A stretch of 64,000 bases of DNA, taken from contig NZ_CAKASM010000014.1 of assembly GCF_916858675.1 (NCBI RefSeq), positions 23,007 to 87,006 of the forward strand, given 5' to 3'. The DNA is from Sphingomonas sp. Leaf21. Its GTDB lineage: Bacteria; Pseudomonadota; Alphaproteobacteria; Sphingomonadales; Sphingomonadaceae. Each line of letters opens with the position of its first letter. Within the stretch, counting starts at the first letter, position 1. The position numbers and the translations under genes were made by a program. The notes beneath the pieces were generated by a model. It ran no database searches, had not been told where the DNA came from, and saw nothing but the letters and a program-made list of their open reading frames with translations. Positions 26,015 through 34,852 of the stretch are shown one piece after another.

Positions 26015-26416
26015 ATGAGCCAAACCGCCCTGATCGTGGAAGACGAGATATTCGTGGCCCTCGATCTGGAGCGCATTCTGACCGATGCAGGCTATAATGT
26101 GGCTGGCATAGCGGCAGATAGCCGCACCGCTTATGAATCCGCTCCGGGCTGCTCCTTCGCCTTTGTCGACGTCAACCTGCGTGACGGCGCGACGGGGCCC
26201 GACATCGCGCGGCGGCTGGTCGAGGAATATGGCCTGAAGATCGTCTTCGTCACCGCGAACCCGTCACAGATCGCGACCGATATCCAGGCATTGGGCTATA
26301 TCCGCAAACCGTTCAGCGAACGGGCGATCCTGGCGGCGGCGGCGATGGCGACGGGCGAACTGACCGCCGACATTCCCGAAGAGCTGATGCCGTTGAAGCT
26401 TACGATCGGGAACTGA
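26015..26416 (+). CDS. single-domain response regulator
   Basis: The 133-residue protein is a receiver domain alone. The phospho-acceptor is D52 (FVDVNLRDG), the acidic pair is E9-D10, and T80 (FVTAN) and K98 (IRKPF) complete the switch set. With no output domain it must act through protein contact, like other stand-alone receivers paired with HWE kinases. The gene converges on the HWE kinase gene 40 bp away, its likely partner. Confidence 0.88.
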   Translation: MSQTALIVEDEIFVALDLERILTDAGYNVAGIAADSRTAYESAPGCSFAFVDVNLRDGATGPDIARRLVEEYGLKIVFVTANPSQIATDIQALGYIRKPFSERAILAAAAMATGELTADIPEELMPLKLTIGN

Positions 26417-26455
26417 TCGGCCAGCTCGCTCCGCCAGACCGCGGAGCCTTCCCGA

Positions 26456-28060
26456 TCACCGGCACGGGCCGGTCCCCGCCGGGCGGCTGAACGCGGCCAG
26501 CGGCACGTCGATCGACACGACCAGACCCTCCGAGCGCCATTCGCGTGCGACGGTGCCGCCCAACTGCCGCACGGCGGACAGCTCGACCAGCTGCGATCCG
26601 AACCCGGTCTGGGCGGGCGGCGCGGACAACAGGGGGCCGCCCCGTTCCTGCCAGCATAGCGAGACCATCGCGTCGCGTCGTTCCACCGTCAGGTCGACAT
26701 GGCCGGTCATCACCGACAGCGCGCCATATTTGGACGCGTTGGTCGCCAGTTCGTGGAAGAGCAGCGCCAGCGGAGTCGCCGACCGGTCGTCCACCGGCAC
26801 GTCGTCGCCCGCCAGCCGGATCCGCGTATCGTCATCGTCGCGATAGGGCTCGAACAGATCGCCGAGCAGACCGTGCAGCGAGTCCTGCCGTGCCTTGGGG
26901 CGCGACTGCGCACTGTGCGGACGGACGAAGTCGTGCGCGCGGCCCAGCGCCGTGATCCGGTCGCGCAGGTCGCTGGCGATCCCCGCAAAGCCCGGATGGC
27001 TGCGCGCCGCGAACGCGATCAGGCCGGAGATCACCGCGAAGATGTTCTTGATCCGGTGGCTCAGCTCCTGGCTGACGATCTCGCGTTCCTCGAGCGCCAG
27101 CTTCTGTTCGTGGATATCGGTGCAGGTGCCGAACCAGCGAATGATCTGCCCCTCGCCGTCGCGGATGGGCAGCGCCCGTCCGAGAACCCAGCGATAGGTG
27201 CCGTCGCGGTGGCGCAACCGATATTCGATCTGGTAGGGTTCGCCGGTCTTCAGGCTGTGTCGCCAGCGCGCCCATGCGCGTTCTTGGTCGTCCTTGTGGA
27301 ACATGCCGTTCCAGCCTTCGCCATCGGTCGACCCATCGGACATGCCGGTGAATTCGTACCAGCGCGCATTGTAATAGTCGTGGAAGCCGTCGGGCAGCGT
27401 CGACCAGACCATTTGCGGCATCGTATCGGCAAGCGTGCGGAAGCGTTGCTCGCTGTCGGCCACGCGGGCTTCGGACGCCTCGACCGTCGCCTCATGCTCG
27501 CGCTGTGCCCTGCGGTCCTGCAACCGGCCCATCACCGCGGTGGCGAGGATTTCGAGCCCGCGCTGCTGGAACGGGGTCAGCCCCTCCGGCCGGGGCTCCG
27601 GCGAGATCACGCAGATCGCTCCGAGCGGTACGCCTTCATGCGAGAGGAGCCGCGCCCCGGCATAGAAGCGGATATGGGGTGGGCCGGTGACCAGCGAGAA
27701 ATCGGCGAAGCGCGGATCGGTCCGCGCGTCGGGCACGATCATCGTCGCCTCGCGTCCCACCATCGCATGTGCGCAGAACGACGTATCGCGTGGCGACTGG
27801 TCGGCATCGAGGCCGATCGCGGCCAGGAAACGCTGCGTCTCCTCCTCGACCAGGCTGACCAGCGCGACGGGCGTCTGGCACAGTTCCGCCGCGAACGCCG
27901 CCAGATCGTCAAGGCATCCGCTCTCGCGATAGCCCGCCAGGTCGTAGGCCCGGATCAGCGCCGCGCGCCGTTCCTCGCTCATGGGTGATGGGTCGAGCAT
28001 GTCCGTATTCCCATCCCCATGAGCCTGAATCAGGCCTGTTATTTCGTCCTTCCGGTCCAT
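26456..28060 (-). CDS. GAF-PAS HWE-family sensor histidine kinase
   Basis: The 534-residue soluble kinase has a GAF domain at about 40-185 (SFCAHAMVGREATMIVPDA), a PAS domain at about 200-320 (FRTLADTMPQMVW; EYRLRHRDGTYRWVLGR with the PAC region) and an HWE kinase module. The phospho-acceptor is H335 in QELSHRIKNIFAV, the N-box is ELATNASKYGAL, and WQE supplies the W-x-E of the name. No membrane segments. GAF and PAS could bind a chromophore or metabolite, but the ligand is unknown. An ATG 20 codons inside (28000) has a better spaced binding site and may be the true start. Confidence 0.9.
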   Translation of the reverse strand: MDRKDEITGLIQAHGDGNTDMLDPSPMSEERRAALIRAYDLAGYRESGCLDDLAAFAAELCQTPVALVSLVEEETQRFLAAIGLDADQSPRDTSFCAHAMVGREATMIVPDARTDPRFADFSLVTGPPHIRFYAGARLLSHEGVPLGAICVISPEPRPEGLTPFQQRGLEILATAVMGRLQDRRAQREHEATVEASEARVADSEQRFRTLADTMPQMVWSTLPDGFHDYYNARWYEFTGMSDGSTDGEGWNGMFHKDDQERAWARWRHSLKTGEPYQIEYRLRHRDGTYRWVLGRALPIRDGEGQIIRWFGTCTDIHEQKLALEEREIVSQELSHRIKNIFAVISGLIAFAARSHPGFAGIASDLRDRITALGRAHDFVRPHSAQSRPKARQDSLHGLLGDLFEPYRDDDDTRIRLAGDDVPVDDRSATPLALLFHELATNASKYGALSVMTGHVDLTVERRDAMVSLCWQERGGPLLSAPPAQTGFGSQLVELSAVRQLGGTVAREWRSEGLVVSIDVPLAAFSRPAGTGPCR

Positions 28061-28087
28061 CCTCTCACCGTGGCAGCCATTCCCCGA

Positions 28088-28669
28088 TCAGAAGGGGACG
28101 TCGTCATCCAGATCATCGGCGAAGCCGCCGCCCTGTCCGAACCCGCCACGATTGCCGCCGTTCCCGCCGCTCGTCGAAGAACCGCCGCGACTGCCAGCGC
28201 CCGACGATCCGCCGCCATAGCCGCTCGACCCGCCACCGAAGTCGCCGCCACCGAAATCGTCGCCGCCGCCGAAGTCACCGCCGCCACGGCCACCGCCGCC
28301 GCCGCCCTGGCCGCCACCGGGGCCATCGAGCATGGTCAGCACCGAGTTGAAGCCCTGCAGCGTGACCTCGGTCGAGTAACGGTCGTTACCCTGCTGGTCC
28401 TGCCATTTGCGGGTGGTCAGCGCACCCTCGATATAGACCTTGGAGCCCTTGCGCAGGAAGCGCTCGGCGACGTTGGCCAGGCCTTCGTTGAAGATCTTGA
28501 CCGTGTGCCATTCGGTCTTTTCCTTGCGCTCGCCGCTGTTGCGGTCCTTCCACGATTCCGACGTGGCGATGCGCAGTTCGACCACCTTGCCGCCATTCTG
28601 GAAGGAGCGGCTCTCGGGATCGCGTCCCAGATTGCCGACGAGAATCACCTTGTTGACGCTGCCCGCCAT
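28088..28669 (-). CDS. ssb: single-stranded DNA-binding protein
   Basis: The 193-residue SSB has the OB-fold N-terminal domain ([19 protein letters not shown], then WHTVKIFNE and [11 protein letters not shown]), a long glycine-rich linker from about 115 to 180, and the acidic tip DDDVPF that recruits replication and repair partners. The start at 28669 is the standard one; longer frames run into feoB. It lies 21 nt downstream of feoB on the same strand, an unusual neighbour. Confidence 0.95.
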   Translation of the reverse strand: MAGSVNKVILVGNLGRDPESRSFQNGGKVVELRIATSESWKDRNSGERKEKTEWHTVKIFNEGLANVAERFLRKGSKVYIEGALTTRKWQDQQGNDRYSTEVTLQGFNSVLTMLDGPGGGQGGGGGGRGGGDFGGGDDFGGGDFGGGSSGYGGGSSGAGSRGGSSTSGGNGGNRGGFGQGGGFADDLDDDVPF

Positions 28670-28689
28670 ATATCCGTCCCGTGCTTGTT

Positions 28690-30549
28690 CTAGAGGCCGG
28701 CGAAAACGGCCAGCCAGTATGTGATGCCTGCCATGACATAGGCCGTGATGAACAAGTACGCCACCATGAAGGCGGGCCATTTCCAGCCGTTCGTTTCCCG
28801 GCGCGTCACCGCGATGGTCGAAATGCATTGCGGCGCGAAGACGAACCACATCAGGAAGGCGAGCGCGGTGGGCAGCGACCAGTTGCGCTTGAGCTTGTCG
28901 GTCATCGCCTTCTGCCCGCCCTCATGCTCGGTATCGTCGATCGCATAGACGGTGCCGATCGCCGCCACCGCCACCTCGCGCGCCGCCATGGCCGGGACGA
29001 GCGCCAGCGCGATGTCGCGGTTGAAGCCGATCGGGCGGACAGCCACCTCGATCCCGTTGGCGATGCGGCCCGCGATCGAATAATTGACCGGCGAGATTCC
29101 CGACCCCTCGGGCGGCTTGGGGAAGGACAGCAGCGCCCACAGGATGATGGTGGTCAGCGCGATGGTGGTCCCGGCGCGCTTCAGGAAGATCAGCGCGCGG
29201 CTCCACAGGCCCAGCACCACGTCGCGGATATGCGGCCACTGATATTTGGGCATCTCCATCATGAAGCCCGACGACGCCCCCTTGGTGACGGTGCGGCGGA
29301 GCAGCAGCGCGGCGACGAACGCGCCGACGATGCCCATGAGGTACAGACCCAGCAGCACCAGGCCCTGCAAGCCGACGAACGGCACCACCTGCCGGTCCGG
29401 AATGAACGCGCCGATGATGATGGTATAGACCGGCAGCCGCGCCGAACAGGTCATCAGCGGTGCGATCAGGATGGTGGTCAGCCGGTCCTTCTCGTCATCG
29501 ATCGTCCGCGTCGCCATGATGCCGGGCACCGCGCAGGCGAAGGACGACAGCAGCGGGATGAAGGCGCGGCCCGACAGGCCCACCTGCGCCATCAACCGGT
29601 CCATCAGGAAGGCGGCGCGGACCATGTATCCGGTCGCCTCCAGGATCAGGATGAACAGGAACAGGATCAGGATCTGCGGCAGGAAGACGACGACCGCGCC
29701 GACACCCGCGATCAGGCCGTCGGTGATCAGGCTGCGGAACCAGCCTTCGGGCAGCAATAGCCCGGCCTGCATCTCCAGCCATTTGAATCCGGCCTCGATC
29801 CATTCGACCGGTGTCTGCGACCAGGCGAAGACCGCCTGGAACATGATGAAAAGCAGCCCGACCAGCAGGATCGGCCCCGCCACGGGATGCAGCGCGACCG
29901 AGTCGAGCATGTGGGTCCAGCGGCGGGTTGGCGTCTCCGCCACGGTCGCGGCGGACGCGATTTTCCGCGCGCGGCGTTGCAGCGTGACGATGTCGTCGAT
30001 CTGGTCGGCGGTCGCGACGGGATGGGCGCGCTCCTGGCTGACCAGCCGGTCGACCTCGGCCTTCAGCGCGTCCAGGCCGCGACGGCGCACCGCGACCGTG
30101 GGGATGACCGTCACCCCCAGCTCGCGCGCCAGGATATCGGCATCGAGCGTCAGCCCGTCGCGCTCGGCCAGGTCGACCATGTTGAGCGCGACCACGACCG
30201 GCAGGCCGAGTGCGATGAGCTGGAGCGTGAAGCGCAGGTGATTGTCGAGATTGGCGGCGTCGACCACCACGACCAGCGCGTCGGGACGACGTTCGCCCGC
30301 CTGCGATCCCATCACGACGTTGCGCGTGACCTGTTCGTCCAGGCTGCCGGGGTCGAGGCTATAGGCGCCGGGCAGGTCGACCAGCTCGACCGGGCGACCA
30401 TCCTCCAGCACCAGGCGGCCGGAATGCCGCTCGACGGTGACGCCGGGATAGTTGCCGACCTTCTGCCGCGCGCCGGTCAGGGCGTTGAACAGGGCGCTTT
30501 TGCCGGCATTGGGATTGCCGACGAGCGCGACCAGCGGTGCGGCGTTCAT
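28690..30549 (-). CDS. feoB: ferrous iron transporter FeoB
   Basis: The 619-residue inner-membrane Fe2+ transporter has an N-terminal G domain: G1 GNPNAGKS (11-18), G3 DLPG near 60 and G4 NMVD near 123. A helical spacer follows, then a membrane part with paired Gate motifs ([18 protein letters not shown] near 340 and a later [10 protein letters not shown] near 580). It is shorter than the approximately 770-residue enterobacterial protein, as in many alphaproteobacteria. feoA lies directly upstream and probably heads the transcript. Confidence 0.95.
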   Translation of the reverse strand: MNAAPLVALVGNPNAGKSALFNALTGARQKVGNYPGVTVERHSGRLVLEDGRPVELVDLPGAYSLDPGSLDEQVTRNVVMGSQAGERRPDALVVVVDAANLDNHLRFTLQLIALGLPVVVALNMVDLAERDGLTLDADILARELGVTVIPTVAVRRRGLDALKAEVDRLVSQERAHPVATADQIDDIVTLQRRARKIASAATVAETPTRRWTHMLDSVALHPVAGPILLVGLLFIMFQAVFAWSQTPVEWIEAGFKWLEMQAGLLLPEGWFRSLITDGLIAGVGAVVVFLPQILILFLFILILEATGYMVRAAFLMDRLMAQVGLSGRAFIPLLSSFACAVPGIMATRTIDDEKDRLTTILIAPLMTCSARLPVYTIIIGAFIPDRQVVPFVGLQGLVLLGLYLMGIVGAFVAALLLRRTVTKGASSGFMMEMPKYQWPHIRDVVLGLWSRALIFLKRAGTTIALTTIILWALLSFPKPPEGSGISPVNYSIAGRIANGIEVAVRPIGFNRDIALALVPAMAAREVAVAAIGTVYAIDDTEHEGGQKAMTDKLKRNWSLPTALAFLMWFVFAPQCISTIAVTRRETNGWKWPAFMVAYLFITAYVMAGITYWLAVFAGL

Positions 30550-30565
30550 TATCCTCGGGTAAGCC

Positions 30566-30817
30566 TCAAGCGCCGGTCGCGACGCGGATCGAGGCCGCGA
30601 CCCGGCGACGCAGCGCCACGGTCATGCGGCCGATCCGGCAGGCGATCGGGCCACCGCCCAGCGTCGCCCGGTGGAGCACCTCGACCCCCACACCCTCATC
30701 GAAGCCCAGTTCGCGAAGCCGACGCGCCTCGGGCACCGCGAGCTGCGCCCAGTCGATCGCGGCCACGGTCGCCGGTTGCCGCCGGGGAAGGGTTTCGAGA
30801 CTGCTGAGCATCGCCAT
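30566..30817 (-). CDS. feoA: FeoA-family protein
   Basis: An 83-residue SH3-like protein that works with FeoB in ferrous iron uptake. EARRLRELGFDEGVGVEVL and GGPIACRIGRMTVALRRRVA, in outline, match FeoA. I take the ATG at 30817; another ATG two codons later is possible and both have weak binding sites. It precedes feoB by 16 nt, and an iron-regulator-like palindrome lies about 25 nt upstream. Confidence 0.9.
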   Translation of the reverse strand: MAMLSSLETLPRRQPATVAAIDWAQLAVPEARRLRELGFDEGVGVEVLHRATLGGGPIACRIGRMTVALRRRVAASIRVATGA

Positions 30818-30840
30818 GCGGATTACATAACGCCGGTGCG

Positions 30841-30853
30841 ATTGATTATCAAT
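30841..30853 (-). promoter_or_regulatory. Fur-box-like palindrome ahead of feoAB
   Basis: attgattatcaat is a perfect 13-bp palindrome (attgat-t-atcaat) in an AT-rich patch within GC-rich surroundings, 24-36 nt before the feoA start. It resembles half or core of the Fur-type iron box (GATAAT-like repeats). Binding by Fur would repress ferrous uptake when iron is sufficient. The alphaproteobacterial regulators RirA or Irr are alternatives. Confidence 0.6.
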
Positions 30854-30989
30854 TACCCGTTGATGAAATGGGTGTCGGGTTTGCCTTTGGGGTGTGCATT
30901 TCGACTTCGCCCAGTGCGAACGGTGGTCGGTATCCAGCCCCATTCGCCCCCGCCCCGTTCAGCCCGAGCGACGTCGAAGGCCACGGGCG

Positions 30990-31664
30990 TTACACCGCCG
31001 GATAGCGCAACCGCCCCACGAATCGCGACAGGCTGGGCCTGTTCTCGCTTCGCTTGACCACCCCGGCCTTCCACTTCTCGAACCGCATGATCCCCTCGAT
31101 CCGGCGGGCCAGGAAGGCGCGGGTGTCGGCGTGATCCTCGCTGTCGTCGTTGAGGAACGCCGCGATCGTCGCGGCATAGACCGCGAACAGCGTCGCGCGC
31201 TTGGTATAGTGGTTATAGTCCGTCGCGGTATCGCCCGCCTGAGCCCAGATCGCATCGACCGTCCGCCAGCCGAGCCGCGCAGCCGTCGCCGCGTTCTGCG
31301 GCATCGCCAGGATGGTCAGCGCCCGACGCAGCGCCTCGCGATTGGGGGCGACGGCGGCCAGTCGCGCCTCGACCAGCGCGGTGATGCGCTGGCGGATCTT
31401 CATCGCGGCGGCCTGTTCGGCGGGCACGGCCGCGACCATCGCCCGGTCGATCGCGGCGAACCAGGCGTCGATCATCGCAACCGCGCCGTCCTTGAAGGCG
31501 AGGCGCGCGATGTCGCGGTCGACCCCCGCCGCGTCCGCCGCCATGTCACGCGCATCGTCGCCCCAGCCGTCGAACGCGGCGTTGGACGCGATCCCGTCGG
31601 CCAGCAGCGCGCGCACCTCGTCGAGAGTCAGGTCCTGAACATCGGTCATCGCAGCCTCGCTCAT
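30990..31664 (-). CDS. COQ9-family ubiquinone biosynthesis protein
   Basis: The 224-residue protein resembles COQ9, the lipid-binding partner of the COQ7 hydroxylase in ubiquinone synthesis. It is TetR-like helical, with the C-terminal region YNHYTKRATLFAVYAAT and FLARRIEGIMRFEKWK typical of the family. The start at 31664 overlaps the stop of the EamA gene (ATGA); another ATG at 31649 preceded by gagg is possible. Located in a two-gene transcript with the EamA transporter. Confidence 0.88.
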   Translation of the reverse strand: MSEAAMTDVQDLTLDEVRALLADGIASNAAFDGWGDDARDMAADAAGVDRDIARLAFKDGAVAMIDAWFAAIDRAMVAAVPAEQAAAMKIRQRITALVEARLAAVAPNREALRRALTILAMPQNAATAARLGWRTVDAIWAQAGDTATDYNHYTKRATLFAVYAATIAAFLNDDSEDHADTRAFLARRIEGIMRFEKWKAGVVKRSENRPSLSRFVGRLRYPAV

Positions 31665-32635
31665 ATGCGTCTCTCGTCGTCCCTATCGTCCGGCCTGGCC
31701 ACCGCCCTGGGCGAACCGCGCCGTACCAGCACCAGCGCGGTCGCGACCATCGCGACGCCCGCCAGATCGGGCAGCGCCAGTGTCTCGCCATAGACGATCC
31801 AGCCGATCGCCGTCGCCACCATCGGCTGGACCAGCAGCGCCAGCCCGACGACCAGCGGGCTGAGCAGCCCCAGCGCGTAGATCATCAACCCCTGGCCGAT
31901 GATCTGGCTCCCCAGCGCCAGCAGGATCAGCGCGCTCCAATGGTCCGGCCACACCCGCTCGCCCAGCACAACGGCGAAGACGAACAGCGGCACGACGCTC
32001 GCCATGGTCGACCAGGCGAGCGCGGGGACCGGTGGCATGATGCTGCGCACGCGCGACATCAGGATGAAATAGACCGCGTAGAGGATGCCCGCCAACACGC
32101 ACAGCAGATCACCGACCAGATGGCGCGGATCGACCTGATAGCTGCGCCCCATCAGAAGGCCCGCGCCCAGCGCCGCCAGGACCAGCGCGACCCCCTGCGT
32201 TCGCGAGGGCCAGGCACGCGCCACCAGGAAGCCGTAGAGCGGGAAGATGAAGGTCGCCGAATTGCCGAACAGCGTGGCGTTGGCCATGGTCGTCTGGCGG
32301 ATGCCGATATGCCAGGTGCCGAGATCTCCGGCAAAGGCGATCCCGCCGACCAGCAGCAGCAGCCACAGCCCCGCCTGTCCCCGTCCCGGTGCACGCGGCC
32401 GCGCCGGGCCGAGCAGCGCGACCAGCGCGAGCACGGGGGCGGCGAGGGTGATCCGCCAGAAGGCCGACGCGACCGGCCCGGTATCCGCCATCCGCACCAG
32501 CAACGGCCCGAAGGCGAGCGCGACATTGGCCAGGATGACCGCGGCAAAGGCGATCGGGGGTGTCGCCGCCGCCGCGTCCGAAAGACGACCGCTTTCAGGC
32601 GATGCACTTTTTCTTGGGGGGCGCGACACGGGCAT
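31661..32635 (-). CDS. DMT-superfamily EamA transporter
   Basis: The 324-residue protein has about ten membrane helices in two EamA halves, after a short basic N-terminus. Visible marks are LVRMADTGPVASAFWR near 48, TTMANATLFGNSATFIFPL near 118, and GQGLMIYALGLLSPLVVGLALLVQP-like text near 255, given in outline, and VYGETLALPDLAGV near 285. Such carriers export amino acids, nucleosides or other metabolites; the substrate is unknown. Its stop overlaps the coq9 start. Confidence 0.85.
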   Translation of the reverse strand: MPVSRPPRKSASPESGRLSDAAAATPPIAFAAVILANVALAFGPLLVRMADTGPVASAFWRITLAAPVLALVALLGPARPRAPGRGQAGLWLLLLVGGIAFAGDLGTWHIGIRQTTMANATLFGNSATFIFPLYGFLVARAWPSRTQGVALVLAALGAGLLMGRSYQVDPRHLVGDLLCVLAGILYAVYFILMSRVRSIMPPVPALAWSTMASVVPLFVFAVVLGERVWPDHWSALILLALGSQIIGQGLMIYALGLLSPLVVGLALLVQPMVATAIGWIVYGETLALPDLAGVAMVATALVLVRRGSPRAVARPDDRDDERRI

Positions 32636-32690
32636 GGCCTCCCTTAACGCCCTATCTGCGTTGCGTCAGGCCAGAAAGGACCGCTTTTAG

Positions 32691-33785
32691 ATGCCAAGCT
32701 TATTCGACCCGATCGACCTGGGCGCGATCCATGCGCCCAACCGTATCCTGATGGCGCCGCTGACCCGTGCGCGCGCCACCCGCGATGCGGTGCCGACGCC
32801 GATCATGGCGCAATATTACGCCCAGCGCGCTGGCGCGGGCCTCATCATTTCCGAAGCCACGGGCATCAGCCGCGAAGGTCTTGGCTGGCCCTATGCGCCG
32901 GGCCTGTGGACCGACGAGCAGGTCGAGGCCTGGAAACCGGTGACCGCCGCCGTGCACAAGGCGGGCGGTCGGATCGTCGCGCAGCTCTGGCACATGGGCC
33001 GCCAGGTGCACAGCTCGGTGACGGGCATGCAGCCGGTATCCTCCTCCGCCACCCGGACCGAGGGGCAGGCGCATACCTTCGAAGGCAAGCAGGATTTCGA
33101 GACCGCCCGTGCGCTCGAACTGTCCGAAATCCCGCGCCTTCTCGACGATTATGAGCTGGCGACGCGCAACGCGCTGGCCGCCGGGTTCGACGGGGTGCAG
33201 ATCCATGCCGCCAACGGCTATCTGATCGACGAATTCCTGCGCGACGGCGCCAACCACCGCGCGGACGCCTATGGCGGCAGTCCCGAGAACCGCATCCGCC
33301 TGCTCCGCGAGATCACCGAGCGGGTGATCGCGGTCGCTGGCAAGGAGCGCGTCGCGGTACGCCTCTCGCCCAATGGCGACAGCCAGGGGGTGGATGACAG
33401 CGATCCCGCCTCGGTCTTCGTGCCCGCCGCGAAGATGCTGTCGGACCTGGGCATCGCCTTCCTCGAACTGCGCGAGATCGGGCCGGACGGCACCTATGGC
33501 CGCACCGACGTGCCCAAGCTGTCGCCGGAGATCCGCAAGGTGTTCCGGGGCCCGCTGATCCTCAACAGCGACTTCGACACGCGCGCCAAGGCGCAAGCCG
33601 CGATCGATTCGGGCGTGGCGGACGGTATCGCCTTCGGCCGGACCTTCCTCGCGAATCCGGACCTGCCCGAACGACTGCGCACCGATGCGCCGCTGAACCA
33701 GGGCGACATGAAGACCTGGTACAGCCAGGGGCCGGAGGGATATATCGACTATCCGACGCTCGACGAGCAGGCCCGCGCGGCGTGA
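32691..33785 (+). CDS. nemA: old yellow enzyme-family alkene reductase
   Basis: The 364-residue FMN flavoenzyme of the NADH:flavin oxidoreductase / OYE class reduces activated C=C bonds and nitro groups. Visible marks are NRILMAPLTRARA (residues 17-29), QLWHMGRQVHSS near 100, the active-site HAANGYLIDEFL near 180 and ENRIRLLREI near 210. GIAFGRTFLANPDLPERL near the end closes the barrel. Sequence places it with NemA-like reductases rather than with dienoyl-CoA reductases. It stands alone, divergent from the EamA gene. Confidence 0.88.
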   Translation: MPSLFDPIDLGAIHAPNRILMAPLTRARATRDAVPTPIMAQYYAQRAGAGLIISEATGISREGLGWPYAPGLWTDEQVEAWKPVTAAVHKAGGRIVAQLWHMGRQVHSSVTGMQPVSSSATRTEGQAHTFEGKQDFETARALELSEIPRLLDDYELATRNALAAGFDGVQIHAANGYLIDEFLRDGANHRADAYGGSPENRIRLLREITERVIAVAGKERVAVRLSPNGDSQGVDDSDPASVFVPAAKMLSDLGIAFLELREIGPDGTYGRTDVPKLSPEIRKVFRGPLILNSDFDTRAKAQAAIDSGVADGIAFGRTFLANPDLPERLRTDAPLNQGDMKTWYSQGPEGYIDYPTLDEQARAA

Positions 33786-33903
33786 GGAGGCGGGGGCGGG
33801 GGTTCCTCCCCGCCCTGGCCACCCCGGCGAAGGCCGGGGTGGTGTTTGTCGGAATCGGATGCCTCTTCCAACCTCCGTTCAGCCTGAGCGAACGGAGCTG
33901 CGG

Positions 33904-34317
33904 CTATTCGGCGCTATCCAACCCGTCGATAAAGCCGGTCAACCGATCACGCATCGTCTCGCGCACCTTGGGGTTGAGCAGCAGCATCGGCGCACCCCAC
34001 AGGATCGGCAGGAAAGACCCAGCCAGCACCCAGATCACGACCAGCGCGACCAGTCCCGCGCCTGCGTAACGCAGTCTTTGCATGGCTCCGGCGTCCAGCG
34101 TCAGCGTGCGCGGACCCCTGGCATCGTACCAGCTGTCGGTCGTCCAGCGTCCACCGCCGTCGAAGCGCAGCTTTTCGGGCAACTGGAGCCCGGGCTTGCT
34201 CCTGTCCGCCGATACGGGACGGCGCGCGGGCGGTGTCTTGTCCGCCTGGGTATCGATCACCTCCAGCCGCCGACCCCGCTCGACGACGCGAAAGCGGGTG
34301 GGCGGCATGTCGGTCAT
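33904..34317 (-). CDS. hypothetical membrane-anchored protein
   Basis: A 137-residue protein starting MTDMPPTRFRVVERGRRLEVIDTQ. It has a polar N-terminal half, a segment with SWYDARGPRTLTLDA, then one or two hydrophobic helices (ALVVIWVLAGSFLPILWG), and an amphipathic end. I do not recognise a family. Its ATG overlaps the stop of the GNAT remnant (ATGA), so it belongs to the riboflavin transcript. An ATG at 34308 is an alternative start. Confidence 0.6.
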   Translation of the reverse strand: MTDMPPTRFRVVERGRRLEVIDTQADKTPPARRPVSADRSKPGLQLPEKLRFDGGGRWTTDSWYDARGPRTLTLDAGAMQRLRYAGAGLVALVVIWVLAGSFLPILWGAPMLLLNPKVRETMRDRLTGFIDGLDSAE

Positions 34318-34436
34318 GCGAGACTGCGTCCCCGGCGCGTGCGCCACTGGTCGGCGCCTTGGCCCCAGGCATCGAAATCCTCCGCCGAGGGCACCCGGAG
34401 GATCAGCCGCTCGGTCTGGAGGACGGGCGCTGTCAC
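34314..34436 (-). pseudogene. truncated GNAT acetyltransferase remnant
   Basis: Between ribH and the hypothetical protein a 40-codon frame reads [19 protein letters not shown] and continues FDAWGQ before ending in unrelated basic codons and TGA. The first 25 residues match the N-terminus of RimJ/RimL-type N-acetyltransferases; the acetyl-CoA binding body is missing and no other frame downstream supplies it. The GTG start overlaps the ribH stop (GTGA), and its own stop overlaps the next ATG, so it keeps the coupled arrangement of a once full-length gene. An internal deletion is the simplest explanation. Confidence 0.65.
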
Positions 34437-34852
34437 CCGAACCGGCCCTTCAGCGCCAGCATGGCAAGCGCCGCCTTGGCCGCCTCGCCGCCCTTGTTCT
34501 TCTCGTCCGGGCGGGCGCGGGTCAGCGCCTGCGCCTCATTCTCGGTGGTGATGATGCCGTTGCCGATGGGCAGACCGTCCATGGTCAGCGCCATCAGCCC
34601 GCGCGCGCTCTCGTTCGAGACGATTTCGAAGTGATAGGTCTCGCCGCGGATCACCACGCCGATCGCGACGAACGCGTCGTAGCGGCCCGAATCCGCCGCC
34701 ATCGCGACCGCGCCGGGGATCTCCAGCGCGCCGGGGACGGTGATCGTCTCATGGCTGTGGCCCGCTTCCTCGATCGCGGCCCGCGCGCCCGCCAGCAGCA
34801 GGTCGTTCAGATGCTCGTAGAAACGCGCCTCGACGATCAACACATGCGCCAT
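34433..34852 (-). CDS. ribH: 6,7-dimethyl-8-ribityllumazine synthase
   Basis: The 139-residue enzyme joins the ribB product to the pyrimidine intermediate in the penultimate step of riboflavin synthesis. Marks are [13 protein letters not shown] near the start, [11 protein letters not shown] near 39, [18 protein letters not shown] near 65 and the catalytic [10 protein letters not shown] near 117. It is somewhat shorter at the N-terminus than average. The start overlaps the ribB stop. Confidence 0.95.
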   Translation of the reverse strand: MAHVLIVEARFYEHLNDLLLAGARAAIEEAGHSHETITVPGALEIPGAVAMAADSGRYDAFVAIGVVIRGETYHFEIVSNESARGLMALTMDGLPIGNGIITTENEAQALTRARPDEKNKGGEAAKAALAMLALKGRFG

